Source: Primulina eburnea
Lineage: Eukaryota; Streptophyta; Magnoliopsida; Lamiales; Gesneriaceae
Length of the DNA: 64,000 bases
Direction: 5' to 3'
NCBI RefSeq assembly: GCF_022965805.1
Contig: NC_133103.1
Location: forward strand, 45,836,047-45,900,046
Shown: piece after piece, positions 35,724 through 46,632 of the stretch
Numbering within the stretch: position 1 is the stretch's first letter
Layout of the letters: the number at the start of each line of letters is the position of its first letter
Position numbers and translations under genes: made by a program
The notes under the pieces: generated by a model
What the model saw: only the letters and a program-made list of their open reading frames with translations
Databases searched by the model: none
What the model was told of the DNA's origin: nothing

Positions 35724-36420
35724 AGATCGTCTACAATCATGGCACCACATTGGTGCCACACCATTGTGGTGCCATGATTTTTCACTCCAATCCAGCACCA
35801 AAACTGGCGCTGGAGCATCATTGTGGTGCCATGATTTTTCACTCCAATCCAGCACCAAAACTGGCGCTGGATTGGAGCAGCTCTACAAGCGGCTCCACAA
35901 ATTGCTGCGCCACAATTTTTTTTTTTTAGTTTTTAATTTGATTAATTTAATATAAGTGTTTAATATTTAATTAATTAATATTTTTTCGAAATTTTAATTA
36001 TAAAATTTTTAATTTTCTGATTAGAAATTAATTAAGTGTAAAAATAAAAAAATAAAAAAACACAGATTAAATTAATAATGCGTTAAAATGGTACAAATTA
36101 CGAACAAAAAACAACAAAAATTACGAAAAAATAAACAAACTGCGACAACTAACAAACCATAAAATTACGAAACATAAAAAAAATTACGTCAAAAAAAGAT
36201 TTTTAGTAATACGGTAAACCAGACCCCGATCCTCCAATTATATTAATATTGATTATCATTATATTATCAAATTATAAATAATTAACATAAAATAGAAATA
36301 TTAATATTGAAAAAAAAAATATTCTTGGAATATTCTATTGTAGTGTAAAATGTAGTGCAATGTGGTTGGAGATGATTTTAGTGTAACACCAATGTAGTGC
36401 AGTGGATTGGAGATGGCCGC
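35724..36420 (-). mobile_element. Second, diverged Harbinger-type element
   Basis: Left end AGATCGTCTACAATC and right end GATTGGAGATGGCCGC are imperfect inverted repeats related to the element in SPT4, with CTA on both outer sides. A 57-bp tandem duplication (GGTGCCATGATTTTTCACTCC ...) lies at about 35763-35875. On the minus strand near 36240-36205 the relic IGGSGSGLPYY matches the protein tail of the first element. Non-autonomous and older than the first. Confidence 0.7.
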
Positions 36421-37366
36421 CTAGGTTGGATTGAAGAAGTCGCCATCAATGTGAGTGATTGATTCATTGAAATTGATCTCAAATTTTTTATTTTTTTGAA
36501 AAGATCTCAAATATTTTCGGGTCCTTCAATTTTCAATTAAAACAAATTGTTCATTTTACGGGGTCTGAACTCTGAAGTAATACGAGTTAGAATATTTGAT
36601 ATTTTAAGTTTAATTTAATAAAAGTCAATGCGAAGAGGAATTATAATTGGGCTAAAAGAAGAACATTGGGAAGAGGAATTATAATTGGCCAAAAAGTATA
36701 TAAGTTTCTTTGGAATCATGGAATGACTAGGTGTGTCGTGAGATGAAGAATTCAGATGAGGAAAGCAAGAGAAAGAAGAAGGGTCTATTCTTAGCTCTTT
36801 TGAAGGACGAAATTTCTTGTTTCTGTCAAATGAATGGCTCTTGAAGTTGGCTTAGTTACCAACTTCGTCTGGTTCACTTGTAAAAGGAGAAATATTGTTA
36901 ATCCTGAATTTTTTTTGTTTAATAAAACTTCAATTGCAAGATGTCTGTGCAAAAGCCATACTTCTTCCTCCAAAAACCAGAAAGACTACCCACCCTATCC
37001 CCCCATCATTCCAAAACTTCATTTCATGTTCATGCAAAATGCCTTTACCACCCCATCCATCAAGCACGCATTGTGCCTCCACTCCACCACGATACGCCCC
37101 TAAACATAGGTAGGAGCACCCCTATATAATGTGCCTTTACCACTGGCAAACACCACTATCATCACCATCTTCTTTCCTTGCATTTGCATCACCCACATAC
37201 TGCGGTATCCATTTGGCATTTTCTAGCTCTTTATCACTGCATCCATCACTTTCCCTGAACTTCAGGACATTGATAATAGGGATGAGGTGGTGACTGGTGA
37301 GGTTCTAATTTGACGGGGAGCAGATTGTTTATACGTCCTTACATTGATATTTTCCTCAATCTCGAG
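36421..37366 (+). other. Upstream region of the glycine-rich protein gene
   Basis: No recognised gene. A 33-codon frame at 36743 (MKNSDEESKRKKKG...) has no family resemblance. CCACC/CATCACC-rich pyrimidine stretches occur at 36970-37200. Confidence 0.4.
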
Positions 37367-37374
37367 TATAAATA
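37367..37374 (+). promoter_or_regulatory. TATA box of the glycine-rich protein gene
   Basis: TATAAATA 48 bp before the ATG at 37415, in a GC-richer context (CTCGAG TATAAATA). The spacing implies a short 5' leader. Confidence 0.6.
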
Positions 37375-37414
37375 AGAGTTTGTGCTCTGGTGTTAGTGAG
37401 CCTAGAGAGGAACA

Positions 37415-38170
37415 ATGGAGAGGTCTAACATTGTTTCATGGATTCTGTTTTTCTTGGTTATGCTGGTGTGTTCGATTCTCCATAACTATGCAGCTGTTGA
37501 CGCTACAAGGGAAGGAAGGTTTCTGCACCGTGGGAATCACAATGTGGCAGACTCTATGCAAATGATGTTCAGCCAAGGAGATGCTGATATGGGGCTGAAA
37601 ACTGACGGATATGGGAATGGGATGGGTAACAACGGGAAAGGTTGGGTTGGTGGATATGGCGGAGGTAATGGGGGAGGTGGGGGTGGAAATGGTGGAGGAA
37701 ATGGAGATGGATCAGGCTCAAGAGGTGGGGTAGGTGGAGGATTCAGTGGTGGTTTCGGGGGCGGGGTAGGTGGTGGTGGAGGTAATGGGTATGGCCTGGG
37801 AGGTGGAGGGGGTGGCGGTGGCTTCGGAGGGGGTGGGAGCTCCAGCATAGGCCAAGGGGGTGGCTATGGGTCCGGAGGTGGTAATGGTGGTGGATGGAAC
37901 AACGGGGGATATGGTTCAGGAAGTGCAATGGGAGGAGGTAGCAGTGGGTTAGGACCCTATGGTGGAGGAAGTGGTTCAGGCTCAGGTTCAGGCTTCGGCT
38001 TCGGGTACGGTAGCAATGGTGGCGGAGGTGGTGGTGGTGGTGGTGGTGGTGGTGGTGTTGGAGGACGAGGCGGGCACTATGGAGGATCCGGAAGTACGTT
38101 CGGATCGGGACATGCATGTGGAGAGGCATATGGAAGAACGTCTTTGGTCCCTCCAGGCAATAACAGCTAA
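37415..38170 (+). CDS. Secreted glycine-rich protein (251 aa, intronless)
   Basis: Residues 1 to about 30 form a signal peptide: MERSN, then a hydrophobic core (ILFFLVMLVCSIL), likely cut near YAAVDA. Residues 31-70 are a mixed linker with one RFLHRGNHN stretch. About 65-235 is almost all Gly with Ser, Asn, Tyr and a few Phe, in GGGNGG, GYGSG and GSGSG patterns. A (Gly)12-type run stands near residues 205-220. The C-terminus is a short non-repetitive tail (HACGEAYGRTSLVPPGNNS) with the only Cys outside the signal peptide. Such proteins usually go to the cell wall or extracellular space, and Tyr may be cross-linked. The antisense strand opens Pro-rich and His-rich frames that are by-products of GGT/GGA repeats. 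Confidence 0.85.
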   Translation: MERSNIVSWILFFLVMLVCSILHNYAAVDATREGRFLHRGNHNVADSMQMMFSQGDADMGLKTDGYGNGMGNNGKGWVGGYGGGNGGGGGGNGGGNGDGSGSRGGVGGGFSGGFGGGVGGGGGNGYGLGGGGGGGGFGGGGSSSIGQGGGYGSGGGNGGGWNNGGYGSGSAMGGGSSGLGPYGGGSGSGSGSGFGFGYGSNGGGGGGGGGGGGGVGGRGGHYGGSGSTFGSGHACGEAYGRTSLVPPGNNS

Positions 38171-39221
38171 ATTTCTAATATTTGTGTATGAACTTAATGC
38201 CAAAATGAGAATAAGGACCTTTTTTCTGAGCTATCATATCCTTTTATCCTCTGGAATTCTAATATATAAATCACATTTTCAAATTTATTCAGCCAAATTA
38301 TATAAACGAGTTAGCACAAAGCAGTGACAGTGATTGACAGTGATCAACTTCAATAGCAGATATATACATATATGCACTGTACTATATACCATTCATAACA
38401 CTGGCATTAATTAATAAAATACAATTAGCAAATATAAAGCCAGCACACATCAAATCTTGAAACCGAGTGCCTAACTTGGCTGGAGTAGCAGTCTTGGACG
38501 CGCCTGGAAGCAGCTTACTCTTTAGCCTGAAAATATTAATAGAGAATTTAGTAATTGTAATTTTTGTTGCATAGCAGCTTAGTCATACACAGCCCCTTTT
38601 GGAGGAAATGCAAATCATAATGCAGCTGTATTAATCAATTTTCCTTACAATGCTACTCCTAGACATTCAATAAATCGAGGCCATACCACGCAATCCTCAT
38701 AATCAGTACAAAGTTCAATAAGGTTGTGTTTGGAACGATGGATTTGATATGATATGATTTCAAATTCCTTGACTTGTCTGGATGGACAAAATTGAAATAA
38801 ATTTCAAATCCTCGCGAAAGATGGACACTACCATGGAGCCAGACATCCAAATTCACCTAATTGCTTGCAACTCGACTCTGATGTACAAAGGTGTTAAATA
38901 TATGAAGCAAGGATGCACCAAACCAATAATTTCCTACACTTCGAAGTGAAATAAAGACGTTTCAAAGTGAAAGAAAGGATATCATATATCTCAAAGTGAC
39001 AAGGAATGGCGGTATCCTTTATGAGACATCCAAAAACAAGCTACGCTTGATGAAGCAACCAAAAGCAATGAAATCACATTTTCTTGTTTCCTAGCAAAGC
39101 AGCAATTTGGAGCAATACAATTAAATCAGCTCTCACATTATTTTGCAGCCAAATGTTGGTGACAGGCAATTTAATCAACCATGGCATACAAATAGACCAA
39201 ACTGTAAATATTGTTACATAT
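38171..39221. other. Spacer between GRP and ACBP3-like gene (convergent 3' ends)
   Basis: It holds the 3' UTRs of both genes. A TTTCAG followed by an open stretch near 38527-38470 on the minus strand could be an extra 3' exon of the ACBP gene; this is unproven. A half-copy of a GGTTGTGTTTGGAACGATGGATTTG repeat occurs near 38720. Confidence 0.4.
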
Positions 39222-41881
39222 TCAGATGGGAAGCAAGGTACAGACCGAGTCAGACGTCACATTCTCCACATAACTTGGACCAATGTTAGAATCACCTATA
39301 TCAGTGGCATTCAGCTCCAATTTCCTGCAGAGAATGAAATAGACTATCAGTTTGTGCTTGAACATTTTCAAATGGCCTTCTGTCCAGGATGTCTTGTTCT
39401 CGGTCCTGAATGGGAAATTAAAAACAAGAACCAGAAAGGAAATGAAATAAAAACCATCCCAACCTTCCATATTCCGAAACAGGGCTTGATATAGGTTCGG
39501 AATCAGTATCAGTTTCAAACTTAAAACAACCTCGCGTATCAGTATCCTGCAGAAAAAAGTTCAGTAATATAGTGTAGGAAATTTTTACATGCAGAAATCA
39601 GTATACCTAGAAGGATCAAGAAACGACAATCGTACCGCTTTATATCCAGGCATCCAATGAGGTACGCTCTCTGAGAGAATTCTGATATACTCCTCCATAG
39701 CCTCTTCAGGACTCGTGTTTCCGAGCTTTTGCCATGCATTCCTTGCACAATGGAATTAGTTGTCTCCATCACTCATATAAAGCGGCTTTCAACCAACCCT
39801 GTTATATAACTAGCAATCAAACTATACCGTGATAGCTTTTCGAGGATCTTTGGACCTAGGCTCTCACAGCACTAAGGTTCTCTTCAGAATTTTATAATAT
39901 TCTATATCTAGAACTTAGATGTTCTCTAGTAATACAATGATCCCATTCTCGGAATGTGATCATTCTACTGCTCCCCAAACCGTCAAAAAAATTAGGTCCT
40001 CGAAAGTCAAAACAAGAAAAAGAATCCACGTTTTTAAGTTGAGTTCACAGGAAAGGGAAGGCCGTGGGGATGGGGAATTTCGGATAAGGTTGATGGAAGA
40101 GCTATAATCATTGGAAAGGTCTCTATAACTGAGATAATAACCTGAACACAAAATGTGAATGTGAACAGAGAAATGTCATTCGTACTCGGTATGCTAATAC
40201 TACAGCAAGCTTCCCATGAGAGCTTAGTTGATCTATGATTTCATCCTTTGTGTTTTTCATTTTCTGATTTCATCCTAGTCCAGAAAGTTTACACCATAAA
40301 CTCAGTGGTTCTTGCATGCTCGCAAGCTAAACTGAACCAAGAAATTTCATCAAAAGAAGCTGCATTTCTTAGACAAATTTGCATATCAGTGATATCCAGC
40401 CGCAAGATAACACAAGACACTAAGGTTGTATTTGGACTGATGGGTTTCAAATCCATGGATTTCCAATGTGTTTTCGATGTTTTAGAGAAGTAAGACCATA
40501 AACGTAAATTCACCCCTTATAATCTCTAAATAAGAAGTAAGGTATGAATTTAAGATTTGATTTATTGATTCATTGTTAACATAAAACTATAATCGAAATT
40601 CATGTAATCCAAATCTATCACCCCAAATACAACCTAAGACATTTTTTGAAATAATTCACATCTACGACATAAAAAAGTATATTGACTGTGTCACCGCCCT
40701 ATATCATGGCTTCTATTTCGAATCATGATATTTTAAAATACAAGTAGGAATTAAAACTTGAGGGTCATCCCTAGTCATTCACAGTGATAGACCAGATTTG
40801 GCAAGCCTAACACTCGCTATCTGAATAGCTACATGTTATTCTCAATTATAAACAATGCAATGCACACCAATATATATAGCAATTATCAAACATGGCAAAC
40901 CCAAACAAAGATCAAATACCATTTGGCACGGGATGACACCATGAGGGCCATAGGTTGAGGCTCACGACACGGCCCTTCCACCGCAACCTTATGAAGTCCA
41001 TACAACTGCGTTTTCTTATCGCCATCCAATTTGGAGCACCAATCTACATCTTTCTCCTTCCCCTTTCCTCCATACTCCACAAAATTAACAGCCTCTGCAA
41101 ATACTTTATCCAATTCACTCCTTTCTAATCCTTCCCAATCATCATCATCAACAACAAGAACACCATCATCACCTCTCGGTTTCACCACGCCCACCTCATC
41201 TCCATCACTCAATCCATCATTCTCTCCAAAACCCACAGGTCCATTTTCTTGTTTCTGATCATTTTTCATGTCATCACACTCCAACACAATTCCATTCTTC
41301 AGTTCTTCAACAACTAGACCCTTTTCTCCCAAAATCATATCAATTTTATCATCTCCACAACCCTTTTCAACCAGCATTTCATTAATTTCTCCCAAAACCA
41401 TATCCTTTTCAACAAGCATTTCAGTAATTTCAGACTCCTTATTTTGGGAGTCAACATAATTCATCTCCCTAACATCAAAACATTGTTTCTCAGAACTTTG
41501 CACTTCGGAATCAAAATTTATCCCCATTTCTTCAATTTCATGAATCCTTGCTATACTATTTTCATCCTGATTCTTCGATTCAGCGTCATCCAACAGTACA
41601 GGCCTTTCAGACCCATTTTCACTTTCATACCGATCGACACTTTTGACCTTAACATCATCAACAAACTTCACCTTTTTTATGCCTTTTGTGGTCATAACTC
41701 TAAGCCTTCTGTTCAAAGACACCTCTTTTCTCACAGCAGAAGGAACAGAAGAAATATGATAATCGACGGAGTCAGAAACGGCAAAAGATACGATCTTTGC
41801 CACTAAAAAACATAAAATAATAGCTAAAAAAGCTGTAAAAGTTGAGTCTTGAAAAATTTCCATGTTCCTTTTGCGTACCAA
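39222..41881 (-). CDS. Acyl-CoA-binding protein, ACBP3 type (about 411-417 aa)
   Basis: Exons: 41881-40920, 39741-39636, 39546-39464, 39324-39222 (stop TGA); phases agree. The first Met of the frame is at 41881; MEIFQDS at 41863 fits the family better. Residues about 13-36 are a hydrophobic anchor or signal (FLAIILCFLVAKIVSFAV). Residues 40-240 are long, acidic and low-complexity with imperfect repeats of EMLVEKD/G-MVLGE. The acyl-CoA-binding domain (about 245-355) has the FVEYGG start, YGLHKVAVEGPC and, across the intron, AKWNAWQKLGNTSPEEAMEEY. ACBP3-class proteins bind long-chain acyl-CoA and phospholipids in the secretory pathway and take part in membrane-lipid turnover. The two exons after the domain are predicted by eye only, and a slightly different C-terminus is possible. 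A MITE lies in intron 1 (40424-40634). Confidence 0.85.
40424..40634. mobile_element. Tourist-like (PIF/Harbinger) MITE in ACBP intron 1
   Basis: 211 bp with termini GGTTGTATTTGG / CCAAATACAACC and TAA duplications at 40421-40423 and 40635-40637. No coding sequence. A related partial copy appears near 38720. Confidence 0.8.
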
Positions 41882-41899
41882 TCTGATGGGAGAATATCA

Positions 41900-43226
41900 G
41901 AACGGGGAAATGAAGATAAAAAGTTTCGTGAGAGGTTCAAAGATAGTGGGAACGAACTAAAGATAATAATGGACTACAAATTCAATGCCAACATTAATCA
42001 TCAAAGCAACCAACTGTATCTTACTTGGTTATTCTTTATTTTTTATTTATTTATATATTTTAATGTTAAAAAAAAAAGGATGTTTACAGGGAAGCGCAAA
42101 GCATATTCTTTTCCTTCAGCTCTCCTTTTCGGCTACTTTGGATGCTGGTGTCCTTTGGAATATGGGTGACGCTCTGCGCAAATCTTTGTCCAATTTGATA
42201 AATTTAAAAAAAAAATTGAAATATAAAAAAATGTAAATTTTTTTATTAAATACAATATTAAAAATTCATTAAATTATAAATTATATTAATGACTTTTGAG
42301 ATTGTGTTAGTTGGCTTGATAAAACATATGATACGCAATTAAATGAGATTGGAATAAGTAATTTTGATAAATGAAACATTGGTTAATGGTCATATTCTAC
42401 GAACCAACTAAAAATGGGGGAATCATGTGCACATGGTATGGACTTAGAAGATGTTGTTTTTCACGTGATAAAAATATCATATATATATATAGAACAAGAG
42501 TTGACATTAGGTAGTAATTTTTAGGCAACTTTTATGATCTAAAGTCCGGGTTTTTTTCCAGAATATTTGGATGTAAGGATTTGATAGATTTGTACAAATT
42601 ATACGTTTCATCATCATTTTGTGGAAAACAAAATTATCTATTTTTGGAACAAGAATTCTCTAGAAGAATTAGGGACTTCGGGTGGCAACATGATTCGATA
42701 TGTTTTTTTGGGGAAAAAAAAAGATTTTTTGGTGATCGAATTGATTTAAGCATAGTTTGAAGAATGTATTTGAAATGAGGTACATCTCTTATATATTTCA
42801 AACTCATCATAGTTATCATTACGTCTATTTAAAACTTAGTTTTTTTTTAATGTCGTGATTAGTTTGTTTCTCAGTCTATTTATACGTAAACAACAAAGGT
42901 TTGTTGGTTGTTTAATGATATTAGTTTATATTAAAAAAGATTTTACGAATTCAAAAGCTGTTTTAAAGTTTATAAAGTCCCTTTTCTTGATTTGAATTAC
43001 TACAATTAACAATCTTGAAACCTTGAAAATGTCTCATTATCATTGTCTCTTAATCACATGTGATAATTGTAAATGGTCTAGTGGTGGATTCTATAATTTG
43101 CACAAGAGAAGTAATGTGTTCGAATTGGATAAATTCGAAGTTAATGTAATTGTTTGGAAGAGGGATGTTAAAGGACAATGTATCGAAAGACTATCAAAAT
43201 ATAAGATTTGAAGTATCGTACAATTT
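41900..43226. other. AT-rich spacer upstream of the ACBP gene
   Basis: The first about 250 bp should contain the ACBP promoter. Beyond it is low-complexity AT-rich sequence; the short open frame at 43023-43211 has no resemblance I recognise. Confidence 0.45.
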
Positions 43227-43254
43227 TCAAATATTTAAGTTACCGTTATGATAC

Positions 43255-43440
43255 ATAAAATATTCAGCTAAAGCTACTCCTGTATAAGGAGTGAGATATT
43301 GTAATGTAGCAGGGGAATCCGTTATTTCGGCTACGACAATGGTGTAGTCCATGGCACCCCTTTCCTGTAAAGTATTTACTACCTGAGCCACAGAAGATGT
43401 TTTTTGCCCAATAGCTACATAAACACATATCGGGCTTTGT
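43255..43440 (-). pseudogene. Plastid atpA-like fragment (ATP synthase alpha), organelle-derived DNA
   Basis: The minus strand reads [18 protein letters not shown], then [13 protein letters not shown] and [15 protein letters not shown], which matches the central part of the plastid-type CF1 alpha subunit rather than the mitochondrial one. Only about 60 codons are present, with substitutions (LTPYTGVA) and unrelated sequence at both ends. It is an organelle DNA fragment in the nucleus, not a working gene. The neighbouring organelle-type tRNA suggests the DNA may have come through a mitochondrial genome carrying plastid pieces. Confidence 0.8.
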
Positions 43441-43498
43441 AAGACCTCCACGCAAGCCATCGGTCATCGAGCTGCCCTCGTCCGCCTACAAGACACAA

Positions 43499-44390
43499 TA
43501 TAACGCCTCAAATTCGACGACTGTCCTCACTGTATCAAGACGGGTCTTTCCAGCATGCTTATGTCCTCATTCACACGTACCCTGAGAAACTTCCCAGGGG
43601 TCACCTATCCTAAAATTTCCTCAAGTCAAGCACGCTTAACTTTGGAGTTCTTATATGATGAGCTACCGAAAAAAAAATGCACATTATTGATATAAGTAGT
43701 ACATATCAAATCTTTTAAGCCATCTTCAACTGTACAGTCCATTATATTGAACAGTCTTGGAATCCCTCTCATTCCGGTGTGGCATCGGTTCATTTATATT
43801 CCTTCCACCTAGAAGCCCGTCAGGAGCTGCTCATTGTTCGTGCAACCTCATGGCATCGGCGATCACCCCCGCCCTCTTCGGCCCCGGGCCTCACATTCCC
43901 ACCAGCTTCCGCTTGGTTCGTCCCCGAACCACACCGTACTCGGAGAGGTCGGCTCTGATACCAACTGTAACGCCTCAAATTTGACGATTGTCCTCACTGT
44001 ATCAAGACGGGTCTTTCCAGCATGCTTATGTCCTCACTCACACGCATCCTGAGAAACTTCTCAGGTGTTCACCCATTCCAAAATTTCCCCAAGTCAAGCA
44101 CGCTTAACTTTGGAGTTCTTATGTGATGAGCTACCGAAAAGAAGATACACCTTCTTGATAGTACATATCAAATCTTTTAAGACATCTTCAACTGTACAGT
44201 CCATAACATTGAACAGTCTCGGAATTCCTCTCATTCCGGTGTGGGGTCGGTTCATTCATGTTCCCTCCACCTAGAAGCCTGCCAGGAGTTGCTCATTGTC
44301 CGTGCAACCTCATGACACCGACAATCACCCCTCCATCCTCTTCGACCCCGAGCCTCACACACAACCCCGACCAGCCTTCCTCTACCCCCG
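43499..44390 (-). mobile_element. Cassandra-type TRIM with 5S rRNA-like LTRs
   Basis: Two LTR-like repeats of about 360 bp (43499-43862 and 43966-44323) flank about 100 bp. On the minus strand the primer-binding site TGGTATCAGAGCC (about 43962-43950) follows the right LTR, and a polypurine stretch (GAGGGCGGGGGTGA, about 43880-43863) precedes the left one. Both LTRs contain a segment like the 5S rRNA internal promoter region: AGTTAAGCGTGCTTG, and GGATGGGTGACC-like sequence (about 43589-43652 and 44054-44120). This is the hallmark of Cassandra TRIMs. Internal-type sequence continues past 44323, so this is a piece of a longer LTR-internal-LTR-internal arrangement. The left LTR tip is mutated (TATAACGCC for TGTAACGCC). 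No coding capacity is expected; small open frames here are spurious. Confidence 0.8.
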
Positions 44391-44529
44391 TTACCACAAA
44401 GATCACGGCCCATCCATCGCTGGAGGGTACAAATTGAGCAAAATGGATAAAATTCGGTTGAAGACCGGGGAGATAAGGGAAAGAAGAGAGAAGAAAAGGG
44501 AAGGTTCTCTAGAAGATTTGCTTGGAGCT

Positions 44530-44876
44530 GTTCACTTTAACTTGGTCGCCTAGTATCTTGAAACTTCTTTGCTTGTGGGGGCAGGAGTGGAAACGTCTGA
44601 GAGAGCGTTTCGCGAAAGAATCATGTGGTGCGGTTAAAAGTTTCCCGTTGGGATTCCGACCCTCGTGGTCTCCACCTACTTGCGGAAGAGGTAGGATTCT
44701 TTTATATTAAGGTGTCAAGGCAGTCGAAGAAGGCCACAAGTGGAAGCAACCGATGCTTTGTTCACGATCCCTAGCTGCCAGTCCGTGCTTGCTATCATGC
44801 TGGCACAAGCAAGGGTTTCGATAAGTTTTACCTACTATTGGATTTGAACCAATGGCTCTCATCGTATGAAAGCGAC

Positions 44877-44912
<36 letters not shown>

Positions 44913-45010
44913 AAATCGGATAAAATAGACCCCTATAAGAGAAAGCGTTGTCACTATACGAAATGAAGCAGCAGCTAGCACGCTAAACTAAGATCAACCA
45001 TTTGGAGAAC
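44530..45010. other. Organelle-derived segment around trnM
   Basis: Sequence around the tRNA has even base composition unlike the neighbouring spacer, and looks organellar (probably mitochondrial). Its exact organelle origin was not determined. Confidence 0.5.
44829..44901 (-). tRNA. trnM-CAU: trnM-CAU of organelle type, decayed copy
   Basis: A 73-nt cloverleaf on the minus strand: acceptor ACCTACT pairing with AGTAGGT, D-arm ACTC...GAGT, anticodon loop TTCATAC (CAU), T-arm ATTGG-TTCAAAT-CCAAT, discriminator A, no encoded CCA. It resembles the plastid-type elongator methionine tRNA also present in plant mitochondria. The anticodon stem TCGCT/GATGA has a C-A mismatch and a G-T pair, suggesting decay after transfer to the nucleus. 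Not expected to work in cytosolic translation. Confidence 0.75.
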
Positions 45011-45184
45011 GCGGAACTTTTATTTTTTGGTCGTCTGTCTTAATAAATGGATTTCGATTCATGTGGTCGTTCTCTGCTGCATTGGTCTTTTCACTCCCCA
45101 CTGGCCACCATAACAAAATGTTTCCACTATATCTATAATTTTTGATTGGGTGGAAACTGTTCTATCCTATAAAATTTTTGTACA

Positions 45185-45457
45185 TATAAAGAAGCATTGA
45201 TTTTCATTCTATTTATGTTAAAGTGAAGAGAAATAAATGAGTCGTTATTACTTTCAAGTCTCTACTCTCTGATGAGTAGTTATTGAGAGTTTCAAGTCTT
45301 TATATATACATACAAACATATATATATACATACATATATATATATTATATAAAGAAGCATTGATTTTCATTCTATTTATGCTAAAGTCGAGAGAAATAAA
45401 TGAGTCGTTATTACTTTCAAGTCTCCAATCTCTGATGAGTAATTATTGAGAGTTTCA

Positions 45458-45508
<51 letters not shown>
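45185..45508. repeat. Direct duplication of about 115 bp with (TA)n tracts
   Basis: A block starting TATAAAGAAGCATTGATTTTC and ending TTGAGAGTTTCAAGT occurs at about 45185-45297 and again at about 45345-45461. The copies are separated by an imperfect TA tract and followed by a (TA)n run to about 45508. Confidence 0.85.
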
Positions 45509-45510
<2 letters not shown>

Positions 45511-45911
45511 TTAATAAAATAGTCTAGATATATATCAACTTTGGCACATAATAGGAGATGAGAATTTGAATTTATTATTATTATTATTCAACTATAGATT
45601 GCAATCCCCCATCCATTAATTGATGCGAAAACTACGATTTTGATATAAATTTTTTAATTTATAATATTTTTTATTTTTATTTTTATTATTATGCAAAATA
45701 TGAGGTATTGAGGTGTATTTATTATTCATAAATTATTTTATTCAAGTTTTATTCGTACATTTTGAAGCGTATATTTTGAAATAAATTAGTCAATTATTTA
45801 TTTAATTATTTTTTCTTTCTATTTTTCACTCGCTTGATGATTTAATTTGTTTGTATTCCATCGCGATTTTTCTTTTTAAAATAACATATTTAATCCAACA
45901 CTAATAAAAAC

Positions 45912-46052
45912 TTGACAAAAATTTGTGTGAGACGGTCTCACGGGTCGTATTTTCTGAGACAGATATCTTATTTGGATCATCTATAAAAAAATATTAATTT
46001 TTATGCTAAGAGTATTACTTTTTATTGTGAATATCGGTAGGGTTGACTCGTC
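45912..46052. repeat. Truncated copy of the GTGAGAC-palindrome MITE
   Basis: It begins GACAAAAATTTGTGTGAGACGGTCTCAC and runs to GGTTGACTCGTCTAACAG, then stops before the terminal palindrome. Confidence 0.8.
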
Positions 46053-46302
46053 TAACAGAGGTTACAAAATAAAATATAAAAGCTTATAAGATAATAATTA
46101 AAAAGGTTACAAAATATTTGAAATAAAGAAATGGAATGGTGAGACATAGCATTAATGACCGATTAAATTCTTTCGTCTCTCGCAAGCAAGCTATTATTAA
46201 CGTAAACAAACATCTTACGTGAGAAGTCGATTAATCGTATAGACTTTAATCTCATCTGTAAATGTTTCAGAAATTCATGAGAACTTTTTCTTATTTATTT
46301 TA

Positions 46303-46483
46303 GACAAAAACTTGTGTGAGACGGTCTCGCGGGTCGTATTTGTGAGATGGATCTCTTATTTGGGTCATCCATGAAAAAGTATTACTTTTTATGCTAAAAG
46401 TATTACTTTTTATTTTGAATATGGCTAAGGTTGACCCGTCTCACAGATTAAGATCCGTGAGACGGTCTCACATGAGACTCACT
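46303..46483. mobile_element. GTGAGAC-palindrome MITE, complete copy
   Basis: 181 bp, flanked by the 10-bp direct repeat ATTTATTTTA at 46293-46302 and 46484-46493. Each end carries a near-perfect palindrome (TGTGAGACGGTCTCGC near the left; GTGAGACGGTCTCAC near the right). The interior holds TTATTTGGGTCATCCATGA and ACTTTTTATTTTGAATATGG. No coding. A 9-10-bp duplication points to Mutator-type mobilisation. Confidence 0.85.
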
Positions 46484-46561
46484 ATTTATTTTATATAAAT
46501 TTACATAATCTCTTAATTCTTATTAAATAATAATAATAATAGATAACATCAAAAGATTTTA

Positions 46562-46562
<1 letters not shown>

Positions 46563-46605
<43 letters not shown>
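46563..46605. repeat. (TA)n microsatellite
   Basis: An uninterrupted TA run of about 20 units. Confidence 0.9.
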
Positions 46606-46610
<5 letters not shown>

Positions 46611-46632
46611 TGAATTTAGCCTGGAATTGTTT

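Noticed and set aside
37537..38203. Pro-rich and His-rich antisense frames and a Val-rich frame across the glycine-rich gene
   Set aside because: These are the expected translations of GGT/GGA repeats in other frames. The sense frame has a signal peptide and a TATA box.
43757..44553. Several plus-strand open frames of 69-85 codons
   Set aside because: They fall in the Cassandra LTRs and interior, which are non-coding and better explained by 5S-like sequence, PBS and PPT on the minus strand.
44829..44901. Functional cytosolic tRNA-Met
   Set aside because: The sequence is organelle-type, has an anticodon-stem mismatch and is surrounded by organelle-derived DNA.
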